From NCBI GenBank assembly GCA_900199505.1, contig FZQV01000003.1, positions 1-64,000 on the forward strand: a stretch of DNA of 64,000 nucleotides, read 5' to 3'. Both the position numbers and the translations under genes were made by a program. This DNA comes from Ruaniaceae bacterium KH17 (GTDB lineage Bacteria > Actinomycetota > Actinomycetes > Actinomycetales > Actinomycetaceae). This document shows, in pieces, positions 1 to 8,088 of this stretch. Position 1 is the stretch's first letter; every line of letters starts with the position of its first letter. The notes beneath the pieces are model-generated. The model was not told where the DNA came from, ran no database searches, and saw only the letters and a program-made list of their open reading frames with translations.

Positions 1-274
1 TGTGAGCCTGAGACAAATACGCCGCTGCCCGACGCAACACCTCGTTCTCCATCTCCAACTCCCGGATCCGCTTCAGCGCAGCCATCATCTCGCGGCGCTC
101 GTCAGGATCAGTCGTTGGCGTCAGCCCCTGCGCACGGAATCGGTCATCCCTCACCCACGCCTGCAGCGCGGACTTCGAGATCCCCAGATCCCTACACACC
201 TTCTTCTGGGACACGCCCTGCGCGACCATCGCAACAGCGTCTCGTTTGAACTGCTCGGTATAGATCTTCGGCAT
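1..274 (-). CDS. IS3-family transposase OrfA, cut by the window edge
   Basis: The protein starts at the ATG complementary to 272-274 (MPKIYTEQFKRDAV) and runs off the left edge after about 91 residues. It shows the HTH_Tnp_1 pattern: 'YTEQFKRDAVAMVAQG', then the helix-turn-helix 'VCRDLGISKSALQAW', then a leucine-rich coiled segment 'LKRIRELEMENEVLRRAAAYL' typical of the OrfA C-terminus before the programmed frameshift into the integrase OrfB. OrfA binds the element ends and with OrfB forms the OrfAB transposase. OrfB would lie outside the window. The outer inverted repeat is not clear; it probably lies near 300-330. A complete versus degenerate element cannot be judged here. Confidence 0.85.
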   Translation of the reverse strand, partial: MPKIYTEQFKRDAVAMVAQGVSQKKVCRDLGISKSALQAWVRDDRFRAQGLTPTTDPDERREMMAALKRIRELEMENEVLRRAAAYLSQAH

Positions 275-679
275 GATAGCCATCCTCTCAACACGACCCC
301 CTCACGGGAATCATGCAGTCAAGGACTCAACCAAACCTTCAGCAGACCCTTTCTTGTGAACGGCAACGCCACCACCCAGGTGCAGTCTGCGCCCTTTGAG
401 ACTATCGAGGCCCCTACCCGGCTCGTCGCTAGCACTCTCGACGGCAGGTAGCTCGGAGTGTCGGCGTTGGCGTCGATGCTGGGGGTGGGAAGAGGTCTCG
501 TATGAGGCGTGAGTGCGAGCCGTGCCTGTTTTCATACGTCCCGCGTGCTTGAGACGTACCAGATCATGCACCGGTCGCCCGGTGCGGGCCCGGGACGCGC
601 GGTCGGGGGCGAGGCTCTGTCCCAGATACGGGTGCGAGTCATGGCGCCCCGGCACGATCATAGTCCGCCCGGCACACCG
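275..679. other. Gene-poor stretch beside the IS end
   Basis: About 400 bases without a convincing gene. A minus-strand open frame of 116 codons (311-661) crosses it but has an Arg/His-rich composition and matches no family I recognise. The segment next to the IS probably holds the terminal inverted repeat, perhaps starting with TGACTGCATGATTCCC on the minus strand near 312-327. No tRNA-like fold was seen. Confidence 0.4.
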
Positions 680-2287
680 CTACGCCAGGGTGATGAGATC
701 GACGTAGGCGTCGCTCCAAAGGTCCTCATCGCCGTCGGGCAGGAGGAGCACCCGATCGGGATCCAACGCAACGACGGCGCCCGGATCGTGAGTCACCAGC
801 ACCACCGCGCCTTCATACGTCCGTAGCGCGTTGAGGATCTCCTGGCGCGAGGCTGGGTCAAGGTTGTTCGTGGGTTCGTCGAGTAGGAGCACGTTCGCGC
901 CGGAGACCACGAGTGTTGCGAGCGCGAGCCGAGTCTTCTCGCCACCTGAGAGCACCCCGGCGGGCTTCTCCGCGTCATCTCCCGAGAACAGGAACGAGCC
1001 GAGCACGTTGCGCACCTGGGTGTCCGTGAGATGCTCGGACGCGCGGCGCAGGTTCTCGAACACGGTGGCGCCAGTATCCAAAGACTCGTGCTCCTGGGCG
1101 TAGTACCCAAGCTTGAGTCCATGCCCCGGCTCCACCTCGCCGGTATCCGGGGTCTCGATACCGGAGAGTAGCCGCAGCAGCGTGGTCTTGCCAGCGCCGT
1201 TGAATCCGAGCACCACGACGCGCGCGCCGCGGTCCACGGCGAGGCTCACGTCCGTGAAGACCTCGAGCGAGCCGTAGTTCTTCGAGAGGCCGTCCGCAGT
1301 GAGTGGCACCTTGCCGCAGGGCGCCGGCTCGGGGAAGCGCAGATGCGCCACCTTCTCGGTAGCGCGGACGGCGTCGAGCTCACCCAGCATCTTCTCGGCG
1401 CGGCGAAGCATGTTCTGCGCGGCAACGGCCTTCGTGGCCTTGGCGCGCATCTTGTTCGCCTGGGTGATGAGTGCGTCCGCCTTGCGTTCGGCGTTGGCGC
1501 GTTCCTTGCGGCGGCGCTTCTCATCATCCTCGCGGGCCTTCAGATAGCCGTCCCAGCCGAGGTGGTACTGATCCATGACCGAGCGGTTGGCGTCCAGATA
1601 GAACACGTTGTTCACCACCTCCCGCACCAGGTCCACATCGTGCGAGATCACCACGAGCCCGCCGGAGTAGGTCTTCAGGTAGTCACGCAACCACGCAATT
1701 GAGTCCGCATCGAGGTGGTTGGTGGGCTCGTCGAGCAGGAGGGTCTGCGCGCCGGAGAACAGGATTCGGGCGAGTTCCACGCGGCGGCGCTGGCCACCCG
1801 AGAGCGTCTCCAGTGGCTGATCCAGCACGCGGTTCGGTAGGCCGAGGTTCGCCATCACGCGGGCAGCCTCGGACTCGGCGGCCCACCCGCCCGAGGCGGT
1901 GAACTCGGCGTCGAGCCGGATGTAGCGCTCCATCGCCTTGGTCTGCTTCGCGCCCGTGCCGGTGGACATCTCGTGCTCCGCGCGGCGAATGCGCCTAAGG
2001 ACGACGTCGATCCCACGCGCCGAGAGCACGCGGTCCCGCACGCTCTGGGTCAGGTCCCCGGTGCGCGGGTCCTGGGGGAGGTAGCCCACCGAGTCCGAGC
2101 GGCTGATCGTGCCGGTGTGCTCCATCGCCGAGTGCTCTTCGCCGGCGAGGAGGCGAGTGAGTGTGGTCTTGCCCGCGCCGTTCCGGCCCACCAGGCCGAT
2201 CCTCATCCCCGGCGCCACGCGGAAGCTCGTCGGTTCGAGTAGCACGCGTTCGCCGATGCGCATGGACAGGTTTTGGACAACGATCAC
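680..2287 (-). CDS. ABC-F family ATPase (ribosome-associated, no membrane domain)
   Basis: 535 aa with two nucleotide-binding domains and no membrane segment, the ABC-F architecture. NBD1 has Walker A GRNGAGKTT near residue 34-42, signature LSGGQRRRVELA and Walker B LLLDEPTNHLD. A charged, Lys/Arg/Ala-rich linker follows ('EDDEKRRRKERANAERKADA'), then NBD2 with GFNGAGKTT, LSGGEKTRLALA and LLLDEPTNNLD. Family members act on the ribosome: EttA- and Uup-like housekeeping factors or antibiotic-resistance factors. The linker alone does not decide which. The start is GTG 2287, with TAAGGT six bases upstream suggesting a leaderless message. It is transcribed alone. Confidence 0.9.
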   Translation of the reverse strand: MIVVQNLSMRIGERVLLEPTSFRVAPGMRIGLVGRNGAGKTTLTRLLAGEEHSAMEHTGTISRSDSVGYLPQDPRTGDLTQSVRDRVLSARGIDVVLRRIRRAEHEMSTGTGAKQTKAMERYIRLDAEFTASGGWAAESEAARVMANLGLPNRVLDQPLETLSGGQRRRVELARILFSGAQTLLLDEPTNHLDADSIAWLRDYLKTYSGGLVVISHDVDLVREVVNNVFYLDANRSVMDQYHLGWDGYLKAREDDEKRRRKERANAERKADALITQANKMRAKATKAVAAQNMLRRAEKMLGELDAVRATEKVAHLRFPEPAPCGKVPLTADGLSKNYGSLEVFTDVSLAVDRGARVVVLGFNGAGKTTLLRLLSGIETPDTGEVEPGHGLKLGYYAQEHESLDTGATVFENLRRASEHLTDTQVRNVLGSFLFSGDDAEKPAGVLSGGEKTRLALATLVVSGANVLLLDEPTNNLDPASRQEILNALRTYEGAVVLVTHDPGAVVALDPDRVLLLPDGDEDLWSDAYVDLITLA

Positions 2288-2293
2288 CCAGTT

Positions 2294-2299
2294 ACCTTA
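2294..2299 (-). promoter_or_regulatory. Leaderless -10 hexamer of the ABC-F gene
   Basis: TAAGGT on the minus strand, six bases before GTG 2287, with no Shine-Dalgarno sequence between them. Confidence 0.45.
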
Positions 2300-2451
2300 C
2301 GGCGTTGCGAGTGCCAGAAGCCAAAGAATTCCGGGGGATGTCCGTCACGGTCGCTGCGCGCATTGCGCATTCGAAAGCTGAGCGGATCAGTGTGTCAGGA
2401 CGGCATAACGTATTGAATGGCTCAACCTACGCTGGGGGCGATACGGAGATG

Positions 2452-3237
2452 TCACTCGGCGCCGAGTTGGGCGTCGATGATCGCGTCCTCCTCGGCCTCG
2501 GCACGGCCCTTCTCCCTCACCTTCACGATTCCGGCGGCCTCGCGCTGATCGCGGCGCACCAGGATCACGGCGCCCACGGGAATCGCGGCGGCGAAGAACC
2601 ACCACTGGAAGGCATAGGAGAGGTGATTCCCGAGCGAGTACTCGGGATCGGGGAAGCCCACCAGCGGCGCCTCGGCCGAGACCACCTGAACGTATCCCTG
2701 CAGTACGGGCAGATCGTCCGGAACCACATCGCCCATCGAACGCAGGAGTTCTTGAGTGTTCAAGGTGGTCACGCTCCCGGGGAGCGTGTTAGTGCCGCGG
2801 GCGGACTCCTCGGTGCGGAGCCGCACCACGAGGTCCTGTGGCCCCTCCGGAAGTGGGGGGACGGCGTCGTCGACCCCATTCCAGCCGCGTGCCACGATGA
2901 CGCCCACATCGGGCCCTTCCGATGACGCCCGGAACAGTCCCAACACCATCGACGAGGGTGCGTCCGCCACGTGCCGCCCGCGCAACACCGTGGTGGATTC
3001 GTGGATGAACTCCCCGTGGAGCTCCACGCGCTGCCAATCGTTCTCGAGCGCGAGCCCATCGGCGAGCACGTCATCGAGAGACATCACAGGGGCATCCCAT
3101 GCGGCCTCGATCTGCGCCAGCGCGGCGGACTTCTGCTCGTAGCGGCCCCACTGCCAGGAGCCGAGCAGCACGCAGGTGGCTGAGGCAAGCAGCACCAGCA
3201 GCACCGCGCCAATAACGCGGCCGAGGGATCTAGGCAT
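2452..3237 (-). CDS. SURF1 family protein (cytochrome oxidase assembly)
   Basis: 261 aa from the ATG at 3237 (MPRSLGRVIG). SURF1 proteins help heme-a insertion or maturation of cytochrome aa3 oxidase at the membrane. The protein shows the family plan: an N-terminal membrane helix 'GAVLLVLLASATCVLLGSWQWGR' with the conserved GxWQ-R turn, a periplasmic-side domain with 'WQRVELHGEF' and a 'VIVARGWNG' strand, and a C-terminal helix after 'HLSYAFQWWFFA'. A longer in-frame start at 3330 exists but overlaps the upstream gene heavily. The chosen ATG overlaps the upstream stop by 8 bases, as expected for translational coupling. The C-terminal tail is unusually acidic. Confidence 0.9.
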   Translation of the reverse strand: MPRSLGRVIGAVLLVLLASATCVLLGSWQWGRYEQKSAALAQIEAAWDAPVMSLDDVLADGLALENDWQRVELHGEFIHESTTVLRGRHVADAPSSMVLGLFRASSEGPDVGVIVARGWNGVDDAVPPLPEGPQDLVVRLRTEESARGTNTLPGSVTTLNTQELLRSMGDVVPDDLPVLQGYVQVVSAEAPLVGFPDPEYSLGNHLSYAFQWWFFAAAIPVGAVILVRRDQREAAGIVKVREKGRAEAEEDAIIDAQLGAE

Positions 3238-3427
3238 CGGAATCGAGGGCCTCCACGGGCACGATCTCCAGTGGGAAGGATCGCATAGTGAGGAACTCGG
3301 CGAGCGTGGTCCGGTGCGTATCGCAGGCACACCAGATCTTCACTCGAGCGTCAGGATGGATTGACGGATTGCGCCATTTAAGCGCCCAGACGGCGTCTTC
3401 GAGGCAGCCTCGCGCGGAACATTTCAT
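3230..3427 (-). CDS. Small conserved actinobacterial protein upstream of SURF1
   Basis: 65 aa, MKCSARGC...WALKWRNPSIH...WCACDTHR...FL. The spaced Cys and His residues suggest a small metal-binding fold. From memory, close relatives occur beside surf1 in many actinobacteria, often labelled hypothetical or mis-labelled 'acetone carboxylase', for which there is no basis here. It overlaps the DUF3099 gene (ATGA overlap) and surf1, so the three form one operon. A role tied to oxidase assembly is inference from context only. Confidence 0.75.
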   Translation of the reverse strand: MKCSARGCLEDAVWALKWRNPSIHPDARVKIWCACDTHRTTLAEFLTMRSFPLEIVPVEALDSDA

Positions 3428-3723
3428 CGAAGATATTCTCCATCACGCAGCACGATCGCGCGGCTGTCGTCCGGAACCGTGTCCGTGGGGTCGGCAGGGA
3501 GTTCGCGCCCGCTGTTGGCAATCATCACCGAGAACCACGGTAGAACGATTGCTCCCACGGCGAAGATCCAACGCCACGGACTCGGTGTCACAACCATCAG
3601 GATGAAGCACACCATGCGGATACTCATCGAGACGAGATACCGCACCGTGCGGTCGTGGGTGTCCTCGGAGAGGGCACGGCGCGCCGAGGTAATCTCGAAG
3701 ATCGTCTCTCGTTTTGTGCGCAC
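3424..3723 (-). CDS. DUF3099 family membrane protein
   Basis: 99 aa. The N-terminus 'FEITSARRALSEDTHDRTVRYLVSMSIRMVCF' and the second helix region 'AVGAIVLPWFSVMIANSGRE' match the pattern I know for DUF3099. Two predicted membrane helices lie near residues 32-47 and 51-70. Function is unknown. It is the first gene of the DUF3099, small-protein, SURF1 operon. The GTG start at 3723 is supported by TAGCCT six bases upstream, which suggests a leaderless transcript. Confidence 0.8.
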   Translation of the reverse strand: MRTKRETIFEITSARRALSEDTHDRTVRYLVSMSIRMVCFILMVVTPSPWRWIFAVGAIVLPWFSVMIANSGRELPADPTDTVPDDSRAIVLRDGEYLR

Positions 3724-3729
3724 CTCTTC

Positions 3730-3735
3730 AGGCTA
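3730..3735 (-). promoter_or_regulatory. Leaderless -10 hexamer of the DUF3099-SURF1 operon
   Basis: TAGCCT on the minus strand, six bases before GTG 3723. Confidence 0.5.
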
Positions 3736-3797
3736 GTCCCCGAAACACTGTGGCGGTACTCCAAAGCCTCTCGGGGGTGCCCTCGATACGGTGAGAG

Positions 3798-4511
3798 GTG
3801 ATGAGTACACCACGCAGCGCCATCGTGACCGGCGCGAACAGAGGAATTGGCCGCGCGATCGCAGAGCGACTGGTGGCGGATGGCCACCGGGTCGCGTCGA
3901 TTCACCGCTCCGGGACACTGCCGGACGGCGTGTTCTCGGCGATCGGGGACGTCACGGATACCGAAAGCGTCGATGCGGCGTTCACGTTGATCGAGGCGGA
4001 GCAGGGCCCCACCGAGATCGTCGTTGCAAACGCGGGGATCACTCGGGATCAGCTACTGATGCGGATGTCCGACGACGAATTCGAAGCGGTCCTGAACACC
4101 AACCTTGGTGGGGCGTTCCGTGTGGCACGCCGCGCCGTGAAGTCGATGATCCGCGCGCGGCACGGCCGGATTGTGCTGGTGTCCTCGGTGGTGGGTCTCT
4201 ACGGTGGCCCAGGCCAGGTGAACTACTCGGCGTCGAAGGCAGGCCTTGTCGGCATGGCCCGCTCGATCACCCGCGAACTGGGCTCCCGCAACATCACCGC
4301 GAACGTGGTGGCTCCCGGCTTCATCACCACCGACATGACCAATGCGCTCCCCGAAGCGCAGCAAGAGGCATACAAGGCGGCGATTCCCGCCGCACGGTTC
4401 GGCGCCGCAGAGGATGTCGCCGCCGCGATTTCCTTCCTTTCTTCCGACGATGCGGGGTACATCTCCGGCGCAGTGGTGCCGGTGGATGGTGGCCTCGGGA
4501 TGGGACACTGA
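3798..4511 (+). CDS. fabG: 3-oxoacyl-ACP reductase (MabA/FabG type)
   Basis: 237 aa short-chain dehydrogenase. The NADPH-binding motif TGANRGIG is at residues 11-18, NAG at 78-80, and the catalytic Ser130, Tyr143 and Lys147 lie in 'VSSVVGLYGGPGQVNYSASK'. The C-terminus 'ISGAVVPVDGGLGMGH' is the FabG ending. It reduces 3-oxoacyl-ACP in type II fatty acid synthesis. It is followed one base later by fabI, the same order as mabA-inhA. The start is GTG 3798 or ATG 3801. TACGGT at 3787-3792 lies five bases before the GTG and there is no well-placed Shine-Dalgarno, so a leaderless message is likely. Confidence 0.92.
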   Translation: MMSTPRSAIVTGANRGIGRAIAERLVADGHRVASIHRSGTLPDGVFSAIGDVTDTESVDAAFTLIEAEQGPTEIVVANAGITRDQLLMRMSDDEFEAVLNTNLGGAFRVARRAVKSMIRARHGRIVLVSSVVGLYGGPGQVNYSASKAGLVGMARSITRELGSRNITANVVAPGFITTDMTNALPEAQQEAYKAAIPAARFGAAEDVAAAISFLSSDDAGYISGAVVPVDGGLGMGH

Positions 4512-4512
4512 C

Positions 4513-5283
4513 ATGGCTGGATTCATGAGCGGCAAGAAGGTGCTTGTCACCGGAGTTCTGCGCGATAACTCGATCGCCTTCCACGTGGCGCGGCTTCTGC
4601 TGGAGCAGGACGCCGAGGTGATCCTCACGTCCTTCGGGCGCCAGATGAAGCTCACCGAACTCTCCGCGCGCCGCCTGCCGAAGCCCGTCCCAATCGTCGA
4701 GCTGGACGTGACCGACGCCGATCACCTGGCCGCGCTGCCAGAGCAGGTTCGCCAGCACACGGACACGCTTGACGCCGTGGTCCACTCGATTGGCTTCGCG
4801 CCGCAGTCCGTGATGGGGGGCCGCTTCCTCGAAGCCGAGTGGCCGGACGTTGCCACCGCCATGGAGGTCTCGGCGTTCTCGCTGAAGTCGCTCGCCACCG
4901 CCGCGCTCCCGCTCATGCCGAACGGTGGCGCACTCGTGGGCCTCACCTTCGATGCCTCGTTCGCGTGGCCGGTCTACGACTGGATGGGCGTCTCAAAGGC
5001 TGCCTTCGAGGCCACCGCACGTTACCTCGCCCGCGATCTCGGCCCGAAGGGCGTGCGCGTGAACCTCGTCTCGGCCGGCCCGATCCGCACCACGGCTGCC
5101 ACCTCGATCCCGGGTTTCGAAGAGATGGAGGGCCGCTGGTCCGAGCGTGCCCCGCTCGGTTGGGACGTGACCGATCCTGAGCCGACGGCGCGCGGCGTTG
5201 TGGCGCTCTGCTCGGACTGGTTCCCGGCCACCTCGGGCGAGATCGTGCACGTGGACGGCGGCGTTCACGTGATGGGTCAGTAA
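4513..5283 (+). CDS. fabI: Enoyl-ACP reductase (FabI/InhA type)
   Basis: 256 aa. The divergent SDR cofactor motif 'VTGVLRDNSIAFHVA' near residues 12-26 carries the Ser-Ile pattern of FabI/InhA. The catalytic pair Tyr155 and Lys162 has the InhA spacing Y-x6-K ('PVYDWMGVSKAA'). It catalyses the NADH-dependent last step of each elongation cycle in fatty acid synthesis and is the target class of triclosan and isoniazid adducts. The start ATG 4513 follows the fabG stop by one base, so the two are translationally linked. Length is normal for the family. Confidence 0.93.
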   Translation: MAGFMSGKKVLVTGVLRDNSIAFHVARLLLEQDAEVILTSFGRQMKLTELSARRLPKPVPIVELDVTDADHLAALPEQVRQHTDTLDAVVHSIGFAPQSVMGGRFLEAEWPDVATAMEVSAFSLKSLATAALPLMPNGGALVGLTFDASFAWPVYDWMGVSKAAFEATARYLARDLGPKGVRVNLVSAGPIRTTAATSIPGFEEMEGRWSERAPLGWDVTDPEPTARGVVALCSDWFPATSGEIVHVDGGVHVMGQ

Positions 5284-5295
5284 CACCGGTTGAGT

Positions 5296-5301
5296 CATAC
5301 T
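5296..5301 (+). promoter_or_regulatory. Leaderless -10 hexamer of the SixA-like gene
   Basis: CATACT, six bases before GTG 5308. It decides the start against the longer TTG-initiated frame at 5290. Confidence 0.45.
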
Positions 5302-5307
5302 AGGGGC

Positions 5308-5811
5308 GTGACACACACTCTCGTACTTCTCCGGCACGCCAAAGCGGAGCCTTACGGCGGTCTCGGCGACAAGCAGCGCGCGCTTGCTCCACGCGGGCGC
5401 AATCAGGCATCGGCATTCGGTGATCGGCTTGCCGCAGAGGCGGGACCGTTCGATGTGGCGATCGTCTCCGGCGCGCTGCGCACGCGCGAGACGTATCGCC
5501 TACTTGCGGGGCAGTCGGACCAGTACCCGGCGCCGGTGATCTCCGAGGACCTCTACGAGGCCACGGCTCGACGCCTGCTGACCACCCTCCAGCAGTTACC
5601 GGAGGAGGCGGGTTCGCTGATCGTCGTCGGGCATGAACCGGTGATGTCTACGCTCGGCTACATGCTCCACGACACGCAGGACGATCTGGCCCGCCAGATC
5701 ATGCTTGGGATTCCCACCTCAACCGCGATCGTGCTGGATGTTCCCTGCGCCTGGGCCGCACTGGACCGCAGCACCGCGCACGTCCGCGCCGTGCTTCGGC
5801 CCAAAGAATAG
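5308..5811 (+). CDS. SixA-like histidine phosphatase
   Basis: 167 aa from GTG 5308. The phosphatase motif 'LVLLRHAKAEP' (RHG variant RHA) sits at the N-terminus, 'SGALRTRETYRLL' supplies the second Arg, and 'LIVVGHEPVMS' supplies the second catalytic His. This is the branch-1 histidine phosphatase fold of the SixA subgroup. SixA of E. coli removes phosphate from His-containing phosphotransfer proteins; the substrate here is unknown. It lies 24 bases after fabI but has its own likely leaderless promoter. Confidence 0.85.
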   Translation: MTHTLVLLRHAKAEPYGGLGDKQRALAPRGRNQASAFGDRLAAEAGPFDVAIVSGALRTRETYRLLAGQSDQYPAPVISEDLYEATARRLLTTLQQLPEEAGSLIVVGHEPVMSTLGYMLHDTQDDLARQIMLGIPTSTAIVLDVPCAWAALDRSTAHVRAVLRPKE

Positions 5812-5818
5812 CTTCAAT

Positions 5819-5860
5819 GTCATCCTGCGACTCCGGGCAATGCCCTCCGCGCAGAATGAC
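5819..5860. terminator. Long hairpin between convergent genes
   Basis: 11-base arms 5819-5829 (GTCATCCTGCG) and 5850-5860 (CGCAGAATGAC) pair with one mismatch. An inner GGGCA/TGCCC stem lies at 5835-5845. It sits in the 64-base gap between the SixA-like gene and serB, which converge, so it could terminate both. There is no U-tract. The GTCATNCTGCG arm also resembles dispersed intergenic palindromes. Confidence 0.55.
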
Positions 5861-5875
5861 GGGGATGGGGCGAGG

Positions 5876-6775
5876 CTACGTGACAATATCGGCGAGTAGC
5901 GCGGCGGCGTCGAGGCGGGGAAAGGGGATTCGCGCATCCGCGGCCTCGTTGAGGACGGGCTTCGCGCAGTAGGCGATTCCGAGGTCTGCGGCCTCGACCA
6001 TCTTCAGATCGTTCGCGCCATCGCCCATGGCCACCGTGGGCCCCGGGTGGGCGGCATTCCACTCCTGGAGCGCCGCGAGCTTGGCATCGCCATCGATCAC
6101 GGGACCTAACGGCCTGCCTGTGAGGCGCCCAGCGTGGACCTCAAGCCGATTCGCGCGCACGTAGTCGATGCCGAGTCTCTCGGCGAGTGGGTCCAGTACC
6201 TCGTGGAAACCACCGGACACCACGCCGACGGCGGCCCCGGCCTCGTGCATCTCGTCCACCAGGCGCTTGGCTCCGGGGGAGAAGCGGACCGTTGCGGCCA
6301 CCTCCTCGACGGCGCTCAGTGGCAATCCCGCAAGCAACGAGAGCCGCTCGTGTAGCGACTCCGTGAAGTCGAGTTCGCCACGCATCGCGGCGGAGGTGAC
6401 CCGTTCGACCTCCTCGGCGACCCCGGCGTGTTCGGCGATCTCTTCAATCACCTCGGACGTGAGCAGAGTCGAGTCCGCGTCCATCACGAGCAAACTCGGC
6501 GGGCGGTGTGCGAGATCGCCAGTGATCAGCGCGGCGGAGACGCCCAGTGCGTCCCAGCCGGAGAGGAGATCACGAACCATCGCCTCGTGATCGTGTCCCG
6601 CATGCGAGAAGGTGACAGGCGGGACCACGCCGGTGAGGTGCAATCCCACGAGTCCGTCCATCGGCACGGCACGGCGTTGGAGGCCCACCCAACCCACGTG
6701 CGCGAGCGCGTCCGCGGTGTCGGCTACCAGGTGATCGGGCAGTTCAGGTGCAACGAGGGTGAATCGAGCTCTCAC
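5876..6775 (-). CDS. serB: Phosphoserine phosphatase
   Basis: 299 aa HAD-family enzyme completing L-serine synthesis from 3-phosphoserine. The catalytic motif '[20 protein letters not shown]' places the nucleophile Asp99 and acid/base Asp101. Motif II is in '[11 protein letters not shown]' and motifs III/IV in '[22 protein letters not shown]'. The first 80 residues form a diverged ACT-like domain. Start GTG 6775 overlaps the glgC stop by four bases (GTGA), so serB is translated behind glgC. It converges with the SixA-like gene across a hairpin. Confidence 0.93.
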   Translation of the reverse strand: MRARFTLVAPELPDHLVADTADALAHVGWVGLQRRAVPMDGLVGLHLTGVVPPVTFSHAGHDHEAMVRDLLSGWDALGVSAALITGDLAHRPPSLLVMDADSTLLTSEVIEEIAEHAGVAEEVERVTSAAMRGELDFTESLHERLSLLAGLPLSAVEEVAATVRFSPGAKRLVDEMHEAGAAVGVVSGGFHEVLDPLAERLGIDYVRANRLEVHAGRLTGRPLGPVIDGDAKLAALQEWNAAHPGPTVAMGDGANDLKMVEAADLGIAYCAKPVLNEAADARIPFPRLDAAALLADIVT

Positions 6776-8016
6776 CGTGTCACACGTGCGTCCTTCGGCA
6801 CCACCACGACGCCGCCCTCGGTCACTTCGAAGCCGCGTGCGCGGTCGTGATCGTGGTCAACACCGAGCAGGGCACCCTCTTCGATCACAACTCGCTTGTC
6901 GATGATCGCCTTGTTGACCGTGGCATTGCGGCCCACGTAGACGTCGTCGAACAAGACCGAGCTGCGCACGGAGGACCACGAGTTCACGCGCACGCCGGGG
7001 GAGAGCACCGAGCCGATCACCTCGCCACCAGAGACGATCACTCCGGGGGAGATGATCGAGTCCAGTGCGTGTCCGAGGCGCTCGTGGTGCCCGTAAACGA
7101 ACTTTGCGGGCGGCAACGAGGTGTAGCCGGTATAGAGCGGCCAGTCGTTGTTGTAGAGGTTGAAGACCGGCGTCACCGAGATCAGGTCCATGTTCGCGTC
7201 GTAGAACGCGTCCAACGTCCCCACGTCACGCCAGTAGTCACGATCTCGATCGGTCGAGCCGGGCACGTCGTTGTCGCGGAAGTCGTAGAGACCGGCCAGG
7301 CCACGCTCCACGAAGTACGGCACGATCGAGCCGCCCATGTCGTGTGCGGACTCGTCGTCCTTGGCGTCATGATGCAACACTTCACGGAGCGCATCGGCGT
7401 CGAGTACGTAGTTACCCATCGAGGCGAGGACCTCGTTGGGCGAATCTGCCAGCCCGACGGCGTCCTTTGGCTTCTCGAGGAAGGCGCGTACCTTGCCCGG
7501 CACATCCGGATCGGCATCGATCACTCCGAACTGATCCGCGAGTGAGAGCGGTTGCCGGATGCCTTCGATGGTGAGCGGGAAGCCGGACTCGACGTGCTGG
7601 CGCACCATCTGTGAGAAGTCCATACGGTAGATGTTGTCCGCCCCGGTGATCACGACGACATCGGGCTGTTCATCATCGAGCAGGTTCATCGACTGATAGA
7701 TCGCGTCCGCGCTGCCCTGGAACCAGTGCGCGCCCATGCGCTGCTGCGCGGGAACGGGCGTCACATAGTTGCCGAGCATGGAGGACATGCGCCACGTCTT
7801 CGTGATGTGCGCGTCCAACGAGTGTGACTTGTACTGCGTGAGTACAACGACTCTCAAGTAACCGGAGTTCACGATGTTGGACAGGGCAAAGTCCACAAGA
7901 CGGTACACACCCCCGAACGGGACGGCCGGCTTTGCCCGATCCCGTGTCAGAGGCATGAGTCGCTTGCCTTCGCCGCCAGCAAGAACGATTGCGAGGACGC
8001 GTGGTTTTCTAGCCAT
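6772..8016 (-). CDS. glgC: Glucose-1-phosphate adenylyltransferase
   Basis: 414 aa. It makes ADP-glucose from ATP and glucose-1-phosphate for glycogen synthesis. The N-terminal nucleotidyltransferase motif '[25 protein letters not shown]' lies near residues 12-36. '[12 protein letters not shown]' and '[13 protein letters not shown]' are family blocks, and the C-terminal left-handed beta-helix repeats end at '[20 protein letters not shown]'. It is divergent from glgA across 72 bases, the usual actinobacterial arrangement. TAGATT lies six bases before the ATG. Confidence 0.95.
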   Translation of the reverse strand: MARKPRVLAIVLAGGEGKRLMPLTRDRAKPAVPFGGVYRLVDFALSNIVNSGYLRVVVLTQYKSHSLDAHITKTWRMSSMLGNYVTPVPAQQRMGAHWFQGSADAIYQSMNLLDDEQPDVVVITGADNIYRMDFSQMVRQHVESGFPLTIEGIRQPLSLADQFGVIDADPDVPGKVRAFLEKPKDAVGLADSPNEVLASMGNYVLDADALREVLHHDAKDDESAHDMGGSIVPYFVERGLAGLYDFRDNDVPGSTDRDRDYWRDVGTLDAFYDANMDLISVTPVFNLYNNDWPLYTGYTSLPPAKFVYGHHERLGHALDSIISPGVIVSGGEVIGSVLSPGVRVNSWSSVRSSVLFDDVYVGRNATVNKAIIDKRVVIEEGALLGVDHDHDRARGFEVTEGGVVVVPKDARVTR

Positions 8017-8022
8017 AGTCCC

Positions 8023-8028
8023 AATCTA
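8023..8028 (-). promoter_or_regulatory. Leaderless -10 hexamer of glgC-serB
   Basis: TAGATT on the minus strand, six bases before the glgC ATG at 8016. Confidence 0.5.
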
Positions 8029-8076
8029 GGTGGTAAATGCGTGCGGCAATAGTGATACCGCGCCGGAACTTTAGGT

Positions 8077-8082
8077 CACAAT
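8077..8082 (+). promoter_or_regulatory. Probable leaderless -10 hexamer of glgA
   Basis: CACAAT, six bases before GTG 8089. It lies back to back with the glgC promoter, so any shared regulator would have about 50 bases to bind. Confidence 0.4.
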
Positions 8083-8088
8083 GGGAGC

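Noticed and set aside
311-661. 116-codon minus-strand ORF beside the IS
   Set aside because: No recognisable domain, biased composition, and its end runs into the probable IS terminal repeat.
3230-3427. Acetone carboxylase
   Set aside because: This label is sometimes attached to such small proteins, but 65 residues cannot hold any carboxylase domain.
5290-5307. TTG start for the SixA-like gene
   Set aside because: GTG 5308 gives the family N-terminus and lies six bases after a -10-like hexamer that overlaps the proposed extension.
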